Under the pieces are notes generated by a model. It made no database searches, had not been told where the DNA came from, and saw nothing but the letters and a program-made list of their open reading frames with translations. This document shows positions 35,148 to 47,954 of a DNA stretch of 64,000 nt, one piece after another. The position numbers and the translations under genes are program-made. Numbering within the stretch: the stretch's first letter is position 1; each line of letters opens with the position of its first letter. This DNA comes from Allacma fusca (lineage: Eukaryota > Arthropoda > Collembola > Symphypleona > Sminthuridae): the NCBI GenBank assembly GCA_947179485.1, contig OX359249.1, positions 8,060,001-8,124,000 of the forward strand, given 5' to 3'.

Positions 35148-36453
35148 CAGTGCTCGGCACGGGTATGGGTAATACTCGGGTAAACGGGTATGGGTACGGG
35201 TACTACCCGGGTACGGATTTTGTGTACCCGAACAATTCCGGGTACTACCCGGGTACAATTTGGTCGGCTCAAAATTTCGGGTACGGATACGGGTATGGAT
35301 ACGGGTACAAGGATTTCACAATGGGTATATATTCACCGGGTACGGGTATAATGGTGTCATTTACCCGTACCCGCGACCATTGTACCCGAGTATTTGGATA
35401 TGTTGAGATTTGAGACATTTTGATGAATTTTATGAAAATAATGGAACTTCCGTTGGAAAATTCTGTCGGTATTTTTAGTAATTCTGAATACACGTAGCTT
35501 ATTGTTAATACCCTTTTAACCTTACAACATGCAGTAAATGTATTTCAGACTGTGTTGCTAAAATATATATTTATATCTATAATATATATTTTAATGGAAA
35601 CATGTTTTAGGGAGAATAATTAATAAACAGACGAGGAATAATATCAAAATAGAAGTGGAGAATAGGATTCAACGAAATTTTATGCAAAACGTCTTCATAA
35701 TGTAGTATTTTGTCACTAAATGCATAAATAGTCTGATTGACACGATGCACATGATACTTCATTAGCCACAATGAATACAATTTAAAAATTAGAGTTCTGA
35801 TGAGTTGGATGGCAAGATATTTTTTGTAATTGGTAGTTGATTAGGAAAAGGCGGATATTTGTAACAAGATAATAATGAGTTATATGTACACAGAGCTACT
35901 GAGATGAGAAAATTAATGTAAAAGGCCGAATAAATCAAGAAGTGAAAAATCGAGTCGCCAAGTCCCAAGCCAAAAATGCATGTACATATGGACTGGGTGC
36001 TATAAAATACTTCGCCCATCAGCCCATAAACAATCAAATGGGATGATTTTACTTCTAATCAAAAACGCTTATAGTTTTCTACTCTTCAATAAAAATATAC
36101 AATGTCAAATACCTCTCTAGCTAGTCAAAATTACCCACTCAGGTGTCATACATTCTTACATATAACGTACTATGTATTACATTAAAACAAATCTGGATAA
36201 AGTACCCGGGTACGAGTACGGGTACGACACTGAGATACCCGAGTATGGGTACAATTTTCGAGTATTTTCGGGTATGGGTACAATACGGGTACAGGTACAT
36301 GGATTGAGATTACATTACGGGTACGCGTACGAAAAATTTGTACCCGGATACTCGCGTATGGGTACGGGTATAGATACCAGTTATTGAAATACCCGCACTT
36401 CGGGTACGGATACGGGTACGGGTACCGATTTTTCGTACCCGTGCCGAGCACTG
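35148..36453. mobile_element. non-autonomous hAT, GGGTAC words, nested
   Basis: Ends CAGTGCTCGGCACGGGTA and the perfect inverse TACCCGTGCCGAGCACTG, flanked by TAACCATT. The interior near both ends is an array of GGGTACGGGTA and GTACCCG in both orientations, which produces spurious Tyr-Gly or Pro-Tyr open frames. No transposase frame. Confidence 0.95.
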
Positions 36454-37156
36454 TAACCATTATCAGCTATAACAATTGCGAACAAAATTTATAGCATTGT
36501 TTATTCATGCACAAAAAAATACTTGAACAATCAAGTTCAAGTGCAAGTTCAAGTCAAGTTATGCATGCAACTTGAACGTCAAGTTATTATCAAGTTCAAA
36601 GTTCTATCAAATGTACTTGAAAAGCGTGTACTTGAAAACTCAAGTTGCTTGAAAAACTTGATTCATCAAGTACAAGTACGGATACCTTGTTTAGATAATT
36701 TTTCAAGTTCAAGTCAAGTTCAAGTCAAGTTCAAGTCAAGTTGTCTAAAATAACTTGACTTGAACGCAGCTCTGATCTCGGGTGCTAACACATACATAAA
36801 CATAATATATTACTCGGTAGCACCTGAGATGCTTTGTTTCGTTCATTATTGCTCTAATTTTTCTCATATCAAATGCTAGTTTTTCACATTTTAGAGCCGT
36901 GAAAGTATCTTCGTTTTGGTTTTTTTAAAACCCCATTTTTTATTACGAAGATGCTATTTCTCTGTCATTTATGAATGAAAATTTATTAAAATGTTAGAGC
37001 GTAATATAGCAGACAAGCAGACCAATACAGTCCTCTTCGTCTTCAAAGAATATAGTAGCAACTGGCCCACGAAATTAAATAATCATTACAAACTATGTAC
37101 ATCAGTATTTCAATTATTAATTATTATAGTGAACAATTTTATTATTTCAACCCACC

Positions 37157-37657
37157 ATGGACAAAAAGCATAATTTCAATAATAATAATTTCAAGATCAT
37201 GGCCATACTTTTCTTGGTTCTGGACGAGCTGGGTTAGACATACTTTCATGTACAGTGATAATTGTTTTTGAGCAGACCTTTTTCTAATTGATTCGTTGCA
37301 GGCTCTTCGAATGCTTTGTGGTGTTACAACTGCAACGGGTGTAAAGGAGAAGTGGGAGAGAAAATTGAGTGTCCCCACGGCTTTAATTTATGTTTGGTAC
37401 GTTCCGAGACAAATATGGAAAAACAGACGTCCAGAAGTTGTATGTTCTTGGGTGAAATCTTGAATGGCTGCTCTCCTTGTGAATTCACTTGTCCGAAGCG
37501 AGGCGGAACGGTGAAATTCGTTTTTGCCAGACTGACTTGTGCAATACTATGGACGAGGCAGTCTTACCTGCCAATGGCATTAGTATTAATACTATTAATA
37601 ACTTTAATTATTATTGTTTCTTCACCCTGGACTTGTAGTCGTTCCACTAATAACTAA
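37157..37657 (+). CDS. Ly6/uPAR-like (three-finger) surface protein, 2 exons
   Basis: Exon 37157-37232 starts in a CCACCATGG context and encodes a leader with hydrophobic core IMAILFLVL. It ends in phase 1 at CTGG|GTTAGA. Exon 37302-37657, after TTCGTTGCAG, continues NALWCYNCNGCKGEVGEK with ten cysteines in about 75 residues (pairs near ECPHGFNLC, RSCMF, NGCSPCEFTC and RLTC). It closes with a strong hydrophobic segment (PMALVLILLITLIII) and a short tail. The WCYNCxxC opening and the hydrophobic end fit a Ly6/uPAR (LU) domain on a GPI anchor or C-terminal helix. Total 143 residues. The pattern lacks a clean final CN, so the family call is tentative. A hAT sits about 50 bases past the stop. Confidence 0.65.
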
Positions 37658-37706
37658 TACTATTACCTCGTAGTCTCATATTTTACAAGAGCATGGGCGT
37701 CGGAAG

Positions 37707-38194
37707 TAGTGTTTCTGTTCGGTATCGGGAATTCCCGAGGTTCCGGTTCGGTTTCGGTTCCGGTACGGTTTCGGGTCAACGTTTTAAAGAACCGCTACAT
37801 TTCGGTCCGGATTCGGGTCATCGGTTTATGAACCGCCAAATTTCGGTCCGGTTTCGGGTACAAAAATCAAAACCGAAAGTTTTCGGGAAGGGTTTGTTAA
37901 AGCTGCATTTTTGGAAGAAAACGCGAAACTTGCATTTGGCCAGCATTTGTCAACTATCATTGAAAAGGTGACACAATTTTGTCTTCCATAAAAATCAATC
38001 ATATGCATTTTCTGTCGGTTCGGAAAGGAACCGGTTCGGGAACCGCTTTTATTTTCCGGATCGGTTCCGGGAAGCCAAAAATGTCCCGGACTCGAAAATA
38101 TCGGTTCTGGTTTCGGGAACAGAATTGGGATTTTTTTCGGTTCGGGAAAACGAGTCGGGTCGAGTCCATGTTTTGGTACCGTTCAGAAACACTA
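37707..38194. mobile_element. non-autonomous hAT, GGTTCGGG words
   Basis: 488 bp, ends TAGTGTTTCTG and the inverse CAGAAACACTA, flanked by GTCGGAAG on both sides. The interior holds CGGTTCGGTTTCGG, GGAACCGG and related words in both orientations. It lies just downstream of the Ly6-like gene, possibly in its 3' UTR. Confidence 0.93.
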
Positions 38195-38734
38195 GTCGGA
38201 AGCAAGCGATTTGAAATCAAGATTTTAGCCCCGTCGGGATTGACGTGAAGTGTCAGTGCAAATAAAAATAGTGTTAAATAAAACCAAATTTTTCCCCATC
38301 CTCGAAGCAAGTAATTACTGTTGTTGTGTAGGACGTTCAATATCATTTTGATAAATGGGGCTTACAAGGTAAATAAAGTCTACTTAACCATATGAGACCG
38401 TCGTACTAATTTTAAGAGCACGTTCTCCGTTATGGGGAATGATTGCAATTTGACCCACAAAAATGGCTTATTTAGATTAAAAATTAGGTAAAATATTTTC
38501 TGAAAAAAAGATACATGAGTATTACATGACTCGGTTTGTAAAAACGAAAGGGTCAGATCATTCCGACTCGGCAATTACTTTCAAATTAAGATACAGGGGG
38601 TCATTTTCGAAAGACGATCTTAAATTTAATCGTAGCTTTTAAGTTACGACTAGCATTCAAGCCATCCACCAAGGTGGATGGGAAAACTGGGATTGCAATA
38701 ATTTGTGATTTATACAAAATATTAAACTTGACAT

Positions 38735-40696
38735 CAAAGGTGGGCAAATAAAGCCTGCCTATTTTCTTTCAAAAAATATCGCCATCCTATATAGGTTAAA
38801 TTATTAACCTGGTTAATAGGTTGTTTCAACGAAAAGAAGAGCCTTGATACCAAGGGTCAAGTACTCTCACTGCCTGCCTATTAGCCTATATCTGTCCTAG
38901 TGTGCATTGCTTGCCTCAGGCAAGTTGCCTGCCTATTTCTGCTGTATAGCTTCTGGCAGCACTTTGCCAGCCTATATATAGGCGATATAATTGTGAGTTT
39001 TAGATAGTGCAAGCCATATGCAGTGTCACATGCAATTGGACACCAATGTATGGGTTTGATTAATTCTTTTATAAACTACATAATCCAGTGGGAATAAATA
39101 CGGGACCATTATGTATGTACTGTGGTATACATGTTCATACACTCTGGTAATTACTGGTATCAGGTAATTCCCGCCTCATTCTCAGTCCGTCTCTGCAAAC
39201 GTTTTCCCAAAGATCTTGTAATCCTGTCCTTAGGGATGTTCCACAAATGACGTCATCCAAAAATCTGGTAAATTACGACTGACTGACTGCATCATAATTC
39301 CTCGTCACAACGAAGGCTGACTGACTGTATACGACGTCATATGTGTATGTATACATGGGAATTGTATAATGCCACAGGGTGCTTTATTATTCAAAACTGA
39401 GTTCGTTTGTGAAAAACATTATTAATTGGCAACAATTAATCGGCTTTGTTTACCTTGTTTTTACCGTCGAGATTTTCTTATTAGCCATCGGTTATAACCG
39501 TAATAAAAGTAGAAGATTAACAATGAGGTCAAAGGTAATTTGAAGTGGGCCACTCATTCAGGCAATAATTTTAAAATAATGTAACAAAAACATTTTACAA
39601 TAGAAAACTAATTTCACCTGGAAATTTTTTAGAATCAATTTACTCTCAAATCACCCAAACAGTTTGCATGTCTCGTTATCGAATGATTTATTACCCACGG
39701 CTCCTCCCGTCAAAAATTGACCCATCCATTCATGCGAAAATCGTATCGCAAGGTTTTTCCATTGCGAGAGCAAATGATAGAATGCATAGATCAATAGATT
39801 TCTATGATGTATAAAAATGTGCGTTTATATGTGACATACCTTTCCAAGGTTAGATTAGATGGATGACCCTACCAACTTTAGGATAGTATTTGATATTATC
39901 GGTCCGCAATAAGAACCATTACAGTTTTTCAGTTTGGTAAACGGTGACTGCACCATCTGCCGATGATGCAGGTATTACCATGTGTTTATATGTGACCATT
40001 TTGATTTCCTTCGGTAAAAAACTATATGTTTAACTATTTGTTTGAAGATCGGCTCAGCCGTATGATGTGAGGAAATTTAAATAGAACGTATATACACAAC
40101 TGCTTATATATACTTCTCCGACATATGACGCAGTCGGCATGTTTTTTGAATAACTTTTAGTGGAGAAGTACTAAGATGAGTCAGTTACTCTGTCCCTTAT
40201 ATTACTTACCGATATAACTCGGTGACTTTGTGAATTAGTTGCGGAACTAATGACTTTGGATGCTGAGGTCGTTATTTAATCTTACAAACTCGCACGGGAT
40301 TTTAAATAAGAGTAACAAAGGGTCTGGGTTAAATCGGTGCAGAAAATGACTTCATGTTATGAAGAAGGGACTGACTGAGTACATCTTGTTAAATCATGCA
40401 CGGACAATAGTGACTAAATGCATGACGTCATTTGTGGCATATCCCTTACCAATTCGTGCTTTGAGAATATTCCGCTCGCCAATCATGCCTAGCCTTTACT
40501 TGAACGAACTTGTAGCCTGCCTGAATAGCCCAGTCGCTTGTTGCGAAATATCTGAATAGCCTAGATTGTCCCTAAGCCAATATTGTAGTGGTGATTGCCC
40601 AGCCTAGAACCTCGCCTAGATTTATATCCCAACTTGCAGCATCCTTGAGCCTTAGCCTATTATAGGGCCTAGAATCTAGGCAGGCGCCCATGTTTG
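38735..40696. mobile_element. non-autonomous hAT, GCCTGCC / TAGCCTA words
   Basis: 1962 bp. The left end CAAAGGTGGGC matches the inverted right end CAAACATGGGC, both followed by GCCTGCCTA. Flanked by CTTGACAT on both sides. Words CCTGCCTA and TAGCCTA concentrate within 250 bp of each end; the middle is ordinary sequence with no transposase frame. Confidence 0.88.
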
Positions 40697-40719
40697 CTTG
40701 ACATTATATAATTAGGCTA

Positions 40720-41240
40720 ATTTCTAATTTGAAAGAGTGGACCGTCTTGGTTGTGGACGGCTGCCCGTGCAATGCCGCCGCCCTTGCTAGTGTATAATGT
40801 TTTTATTTTTTTTAGAATATTTTTTATAATTTATTTAGTCAGCTATTACTGGCTCAGCAAATTAAAATAAAGCTCGCTTAAATTTGAATCTCAAATCTAT
40901 AAAAAAAAATGTTAAAAAGTTTTATTACTAATTTCAAATTATTAAGACTTTTTAGCATCCTTTTTTCATTTTTGAGCAAAATTATTCAAAGAGGAAAAAG
41001 AAAAAGCACAAAACAGTATAATGCTTTAATATTTTTTTTTAATTTAAAAAAATAATTTTAATAATTTATTTAGCCAGTTATTGCTGGCTCAGCCAATAAA
41101 AAACAGCGCGCGGAAATTTGAATCTCAAATTCGTATTACACGAAGACGACGACGTCCCACTCTTTCAACTTAGTAAAGTTACGATAGTTGGTATTTTCCA
41201 CAGGCACTCCGGAATGTCCGACAAAGTGGGGGGGACAATA
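40720..41240. repeat. GTCTTGGT-type repeat block, Helitron-related
   Basis: Contains GAAAGAGTGGACCGTCTTGG, GGCTGCCCGTG and CTAGTGTATAATG, then TTATTGCTGGCTCAGCCAAT and GCGCGCGGAAATTTGAATC. The same modules recur at 45200-45700, 46920-47880, 49140-49700, 58620-58866/61335-61480 and 62520-62660. This is probably internal and 5' sequence of the Helitron family at 42-50 kb. Confidence 0.6.
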
Positions 41241-41309
41241 TTTACTAATTAGTTTTAGTTTATTTGCTAGCGACCATATACAAACGTATGTATGTATGTA
41301 CATATAAGG

Positions 41310-41993
41310 CATAGATGGTCAAACAAAATTCACTCGCGCTCCCCTCACACTCTTTCCCAGCCTAATTCGAGTTGCCCACCCTCACCCTCATGAGGGAAGC
41401 ACTCCAACTATCTGTCCTCTCTCCCCCTCATGAGGTGTGCTCCATATATTTGTGTCCTTCTTTCTCGCCCTCATGAGAGCCCTCCTGGATCCTGCTTTCT
41501 AGCTGTAATTGTGACTGAACCAAAGACAGCAATGCAAAAAATAGTTGACAATTAGCGGTAAATTTTATTTAAGAGTCAAACAAAGTTGATTAATTCTTTT
41601 TTATTTGTTGCTTTCTAATTGTAAGTACAAGCGGATAGACGTACTAACAATAAGTAGCCCCAATTCACACGCGCTTATGATAACAAATACATGAACAAGA
41701 TGAAGAGTAACGGCGATAATGCTCATTCTCTATGTACCACACTGTCAATGAATGAAAAATTAGTAACACCAGAATATTGAGTGAGGTGGCGTTGTGTTAA
41801 AATAAAGTATCCGTGAGGGCTAACTGCAGCCCTCACCCTCACCCTCATTTCAGACATGTAAACCAAGTATCCCTCGCACTCCTCTCGTGAGAGGATGGGA
41901 GAGAACGGAGGCCCTCAACCTCACCCCTCTCTTTTTGGAGGGTGAGGGTGAGAGTGAGGGGTACCTCCTCTCTCATGAGTATGAACATCTGTG
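41310..41993. mobile_element. non-autonomous hAT, CCCTCATGAGG words
   Basis: 684 bp. Ends CATAGATGGTCA and (inverted) CACAGATGTTCA, flanked by ATATAAGG on both sides. Subterminal words CCCTCACCCTCATGAGG in both orientations. No coding capacity. Confidence 0.88.
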
Positions 41994-42533
41994 ATATAAG
42001 GTAACACATACTTTTTCGGTAGCTAATCATATAAATGTGCAAATTATAGATCTTCTATTTTTTAAATTAGTTTTAAAAGAACAAACTTTTACAAAACACA
42101 AATCTCATATATTAGGAACCTTTTTATACAAACACTAGACACTAGTAAAAATTTATGGATTTCAAAGAGGTGTCATAGATTAATTGCACTGATTGCTAAC
42201 TAGATACGGAATCTGTTCTTTGAATTTTGGTCTGGTCACTTCCTGGCAAGATCTGTTCCACAATCTTGGTCCAAGGAACTTTCGCCGATAGATTTACTTG
42301 TCTAGAAGTACATGGCCTGGTCCGTCCGTTTTTAATATATTTTTTATTTGATTTTTGACTTGCATGAATAACGGGGAAACCTTTTCCAAGCCAATGGCTT
42401 TAAAAACTGAATCGATTGATACAGTAAGCAATTAATAATAACTAGTAAAAGCCCTGCTCCGCAGGGAAATTTGCTTGACGTCTTGGTTTGGTTTGTTGTA
42501 GCAAATTAAAACCTGCTTGATAATAGTCTAGAT

Positions 42534-44105
42534 TAAAGGCGTGGCCCGCGGGTAAAAATTTGGGTCGGGCCTCGGCCCGACCCGCCCGTGCGGGTTATGA
42601 GCGGGTTCGGGTTTAATGCTTCGTCATGTTGCAAGTTGCGGATCGGGCTGGGTTATTATCGTATTTCAATGGGGCGGGTTGGGTTATACTTTATGCATAT
42701 GGTGCGGGCTGCGGGCGGGTTCGGGCTGGATTTATATATACGTTGGGCCCGCAAGCAGCCCGCAAAACGTTTAAATTTCAATCAAAGACGTTTAGGATTT
42801 CTCCAGGAAAATTATATGGTTTGCGTCCATTTGTGACGTTTTTGCCTTTGTAAGTGTTGGTTGTTACTATTCCTGTTTCATTGTGTTTTTCGCTTATCAT
42901 TGTGTGACTGTGACTTGTAACGTTTTTAAGTTGCTTCTCTGAACTCAATAGCATGTAAAACTTCTTAGCGCAGTATTCTTACAATTAGTTCAAGTTTCCT
43001 GCGCAGTGATTTTCAAACACAAAATGGCTTTAATTGAATATCAAACCAGCTACATATCGTCGGTGAAGAGGCAAAATGATCTAGGTGCATGATCGATTAA
43101 AATCAAAATGATCTACATGCAGTTTCACTAAAGACAAAATGAACTACTTGCATTGAATTTTAAAAGCAAAATGATCCAGATGTAGCTTCACTTGAAAGCA
43201 AAATTATCTAGATTCAAATTATAAAAAAAAAACAATATGTGTAAGCACTTTATAATGTCAGTATATGAATATGTGAGGAATTTAATTTTTTTTATTCCTA
43301 AAAAAGTAAGCTACATTCTTCGTTTAAATGGTATTATAAAAAACTAAATAAATACTACGAAGCAGTAAATCGGAAAATTTTAGATTTTAGTAAAAGTAAA
43401 GTGATACGGATTTGTGGTTAAATTATTTTATTTAATTATAATGAAATTTAATTAAATATTTATTCACTGACCCCTTATAATAATTAACAATAATAATAAT
43501 CATTGCAGCCCTTATAAGCTACGTGTCCTCCTTGCAGAAGCTATTTTTCTCACAAAGAAATTTAGGGCAGCACTTAGATCGTTTTGCTTCGAAAGAAAAC
43601 TGTATGTAATTAGGTCAGTTTGCTTTTAAAAAGGCTTGTACCTAGTTCATTTTGCCGTTAGGGAAAACGTTATACAGATCATTTTGATTTTAATTTATTA
43701 TGTACCTAGATCATTTTGCCTCTTCACCAACGTTATATTAAAACTTTTGAAAAACTTATAAAAGCAATATTAATTCTTCGGTTTCTACGGTTTACACTTT
43801 TGTTTTAGACATTGTAATGGAGGATGATTTAAAATTCAGAAGAAGACCGAACGAGAAGCGAATCTCAAAGCGTTTTAATAAGTTATTAAATAACTGCGGG
43901 CCCCCCGCGGGGGCCCGCAAGCTGGGTCGGGCCATGTCAACTGAAACCCAGCGGGCTGCGGTCTGGCGCGGGCCTAAAAAAATACTGTCGGGTCGGGTCG
44001 GGCCGACGTTTCAGAGGTTGACTTTCGGGTCGGGCGGGTTCGGGTTACGTATTTGTGGGTAAGACTCGGGTTGGGTTGGGAAATGGCCTGCGGGCCACGC
44101 CTTTA
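42534..44105. mobile_element. non-autonomous hAT, GGGTCGGGCC words
   Basis: 1572 bp, ends TAAAGGCGTGGCCCGC and the inverse GCGGGCCACGCCTTTA, flanked by GTCTAGAT. Neighbouring Helitron copies show the uninterrupted site (single GTCTAGAT at 45830-45837 and again in copy 3). Both subterminal regions are GC-rich arrays of GGGTCGGGC / GCCCGACCC. It contains a palindromic MITE at 43054-43738. Confidence 0.95.
43054..43738. mobile_element. palindromic GCAAAATGATCTA MITE, nested
   Basis: Ends ATATCGTCGGTGAAGAGGC and (inverted) ATATAACGTTGGTGAAGAGG. The interior repeats GCAAAATGATCTA and TAGATCATTTTGC. Same family as 27838-28200. It lies inside the hAT at 42534-44105, which itself lies in Helitron copy 1. 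Confidence 0.75.
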
Positions 44106-45750
44106 GTCTAGATAGATAACAGAACAATGCTGAAAATCGATAAACACGTGAAAAAATTATGGTTGAGCGCAGTGGGGAAATTTACACTACGGTCCTGCGC
44201 ATGTCCCATGTTTGATACCTAGACCGCGGCTGGGAGTTGGTTCCACATACATTTTTACAAATCAGTAAATTTAACGATTAAAAACTTCCTTACAACAATA
44301 TTTGTTGTAAGTATTTTGCCTTGATGCTCAGTGTCGACAATTTTTACTTTAACTTTCCTTCTGTATGTAGCTCTGCAAAGTTTATAATATTTCGGGCTCC
44401 ACACAATTAACTGAATTAGTACCATTCCCTTCACTCCTGTAGTTCCCTCTGATCCTCAGTTTTGTCAACTACTTTTACACTGTATTGAGAAGCGGCTCTA
44501 AAAAAATACTACATAGAGTTGACCATGAATAAAAACGGTTTTGATAACCTAGTGCCTACTTTCCTATAAAACAAATGGGTATTCACCCTCAGTTGAAATT
44601 AGTGCAATTTAAGGAAGACGCATGGTATTTCCTTTCGCCCTTCATGTTAAAATCTTAGCGAATATGATACTCTTTCAGCGGATCAAGCCACTGACTGCAT
44701 CGATAGATAACCCCCATTTCTCAATTTCCCAATAACAACACCAACACAGTATAACGGATTGATCCGCTAGTATTAAAATTCTATTTTTTGTATCGAATAT
44801 TTTTTAAATAATGATGTTTCCTTCTGAAATACAATTTCATATGATTATATTCTATATTACACAACTTCTTTAAATACACAATTATTTATGTAGGTTCCAT
44901 CACCTTTCTGCAGTGTCATTTACAATGATCTTAATTTGTTTTTTGATTTCTCGAAAATCCAACATACAGTTGACCATGTAAAAACATTGGCTTCGATAGA
45001 TAAACATCAACTGAATGCAAACTTTGTCCTTGAGAATTTGAATCATCACAATACGTTAAATTATATAGTAATTATTAAGAAAACCCAAAGGTCTCGCGTC
45101 GCCAGACCCCCGGACGGCTGACCGTGACATTTTCGCGCACCTTGCTACTGTAAATGCTTTAATAATTTATTTTTTGCTTTAAAAAAATAATTCTCTCTTC
45201 TAATTTGAAAGAGTGGGCCGTCTTGGTAGTGAATGGCTGCCCGTGACAATGTCGCCGCCCTTGTTACTGTATCATGCTTTAATAATTTCTTTTTTAATTA
45301 AAAAAAATAATTCTCTCTTCTAATTTGAAAGATTGGACCGTCTTGGTGGTGAATGGCTGCCCGTGATAATGTCACCGCCACATTGCTAGTGTTTAAAGTT
45401 TTAATAATTTATTTTAAAAAAGAAAAAAAATTGATAATTTTAATAATACATTTTTAGCACGCGTAAATTTGAATATCAAATCCGTATTACACCAAGATGA
45501 AGACTGTCTACTATTTGAAATTAGTAGAGAGGATGCCTTTTTATTTTTTGCGCTTTTTTACAATAATGTTCTTTTATTTTTTTACTTATTTATGCAGATG
45601 CTTTTCTATTTTTTGCGCTTTTTTGACAATATGCTCTTTTAATTTTTGTACTAATTTTTAAATTAGATTAAATTAGATGCAGCTTTTTTATTGGCTCGTA
45701 GATTTGGCGCGAAAATTCAAATGAACATACTCACTCCATATAATATAAGA

Positions 45751-47899
45751 CTAGTAAAAGCCCTGCTCCGCAGGGAGATTTGCTTGCCGTCTTGGTTTGT
45801 TGTAACATATTAAAGCCTGCGTGATAATAGTCTAGATAGATAACAGAATAAAAGCCAATTAAAATGCTAAAAATCGATAAACACTTGAAAAAATCCTGGT
45901 TGAGTGCACTGTGGAACTTCACACTAAGGCCTCTGTGCATGTCCCGTGTTTGATCCCTAGACCGCGGCTGGGAGTTGGTCCCGCATACATTTTTACAAAT
46001 CAGTAAATTTAACGATTAAAAACATTCTTAAAACAATATTTATTGTAAACGTTTCATTTCTGTCATCAAGTATTTTGCGTTGATGCTTAGTGTCGACAAT
46101 TTTTACTTTAGCTTTCCTTCTATATGTAGCTCTGCAAAGTTTATAATATTTCTGGCTTCACACAATTAACTCTATAAATACCAGTCCATTCACCCAGTAG
46201 TTCCCCCTGATCCTCATTTTTGTCGACATATAGTTTTTACACTGTATTGAGAGGTCGCTCTAAAAAATTCTACATAGAGCTGACCATGAGTAAACGGTTT
46301 TGATAACCAAATGCCTACTTTCATAATAAAACAAACGGGTATCACCCTCATTTGAAATTAGTGTAACTTGGGAAAGAAACATGGTGTCCCCTTCCGCCCT
46401 TCCTGTTAAAACCCTAGCGAATATAAGATTCTCTCTTTGAGCGGATCAAGCCACCACCTACGTCGGTAGATAACCTCCATTTCCCAATAACAACGCCAAC
46501 AGTATAACTACTTGATCCGCTAGTATTAAAATTGTATTGCTGAAGTGATTTTTTTATCGAATATGTTTTAAATAATCATGTTTGATTCTGAAATACAATT
46601 TCGTATGACTATAATCTATTACACAACTTCTTTAAATACACAATTACTTGTGTAGGTTCCTTCACCTTTCTGCAGTTGACATGTAACAATTGACCATGTA
46701 AAAACATTGGCTTCGATACATAAATATCAACTGTTTCAAAACTTTTCCTTGAGAATTTTTCATCGCCACAACAAAGCTTACGTTAAATTATAGTAATTAT
46801 TATTAAGAAAGCCCAAAGGTCTCACGTCGCAAGACCCAGGGACGGCCCCCTGTCGCCGCCCTTGCTACTGTATAATGCTTTAATAGTTTATTTTCTTTGT
46901 TTAGAAATACTAATTTGAATGAGTGGGCCGTCTTGGTACTGAATGGCTGCATGGCCGTGACAATTTCGCCGCCGTTGCTACTGTATCCGGCTTTAATAAT
47001 TCATTTTTAATTTAAAAAAAATAATCCTTTCTTCTAATTTGAAAGAGTGGGCCGTCTTGGTGGTAAATGGCTGCCCGTGACAATGTCGCCGCCATTGATA
47101 CTTTATTTTTTATGTTTTAAATAATCATGTTGGGTTCTGAAATACAATTTCGTATGACTATAATCTATTACACAACTTCTGTAAATACGCAATTACTTGT
47201 GTAGGTTCCTTCACCTTTCTGCAGTGTCATTTACAATGATCTTAATCTTTATTTTTGATTTTTCAAAAATGCAACAAACAATTGACCATGTAATGTATCA
47301 ACTGTTTCAAAACTTTTCCTTGAGAATTTTTCATCATCACAATAAAGCTTACGTTAAATTATAGTAATTATTAAGAAAGCCTAAAGGTCTCACGTCGCAA
47401 GACCCTGGGACGGCTTACCGTGACAATGTCACCGCCCTTGCTACTGTATAATGCTTTAATAGTTTATTTTTTAAATTTGTTTAGAAAAACTTATTTCAAT
47501 GAGTCTTGGTACTGAATGGCTGCCCGTGACAATTTCGCCGCCATTGCTACTGTATAATGCTTTAATAATTTATTTAATTTTGTTTTTTAAATAATTTTAA
47601 TAATTCATTTTAACGCGCGTAAAATTTCAAATCCGCATTACACCAAGACAAAGACGAAGACTGTCCACTCTTTGAATTTAGTAGAGAGGATGCTTTTTTA
47701 TTTTTTTTGCTTTTTTACAATATATGCGTTTTTAGTTTTTGTACTTATTTACGCAGATGTTTTTATATTTTTTGCTCTTTTTTAACAATATGCTCTTTTA
47801 TTTTTTGTACTAATTTTTAAATTAGATGCAGCTTTTTTATTGGCTCGTAGATTTGGCGCGAAAATTCAAATGAACATACTCACTCCATATAATATAAGA
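45751..47899 (-). mobile_element. Helitron copy 2, head-to-tail with copy 1
   Basis: Begins (plus strand) CTAGTAAAAGCCCTGCTCCG and ends ACTCCATATAATATAAGA followed by T. The 3' CTAG directly adjoins the 5' TC of copy 1, with no host base between. Internal repeats of GTGGGCCGTCTTGGT modules occur. Non-autonomous. Confidence 0.88.
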
Positions 47900-47954
47900 T
47901 ACTATATCCCCTACATCTGAATCCTTACAATTGTCATGATTTATTTTTTTAAAT

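Larger units (their letters stand above)
34136..36774. mobile_element. non-autonomous hAT, CAAGTTCAAGT words (outer)
   Basis: Ends CAGAGCTGCGTTCAAGT and its inverse ACTTGAACGCAGCTCTG, flanked by ATCTCGGG on both sides. Both subterminal regions are arrays of CAAGTTCAAGT / ACTTGAACTTG. It contains two further hATs (34669-34832 and 35148-36453). Confidence 0.92.
34018..36940. mobile_element. inverted-repeat MITE (TA-flanked) split by nested hATs
   Basis: Two arms of about 120 bp are inverse complements: left 34018-34127 (TAGGGTTTTAAAAAAACCAA ...), right about 36820-36940. Flanking TA suggests a Tc1/mariner-type element. Without its insertions it would be about 290 bp with a loop of about 32 bases (AACACATACATAAACA...). 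A hAT with duplication ATCTCGGG lies in the left arm. Confidence 0.8.
42442..45750 (-). mobile_element. Helitron copy 1, carrying a hAT
   Basis: On the minus strand the element starts TCTTATATTATATGGAGTGA and ends with hairpin CCCTGC-GGAG-CAGGG, six bases (CTTTTA), then CTAG, next to a host T. These are the defining Helitron ends. It is interrupted by the hAT at 42534-44105. No Rep/helicase frame, so it is non-autonomous. It abuts copy 2 with no intervening base. Confidence 0.85.

Noticed and set aside
36182-36460. Tyr-Pro repeat open frame (and its Gly-Tyr counterpart at 35150-35413)
   Set aside because: It is only the translation of the GTACCC / GGGTAC word array of a hAT element.
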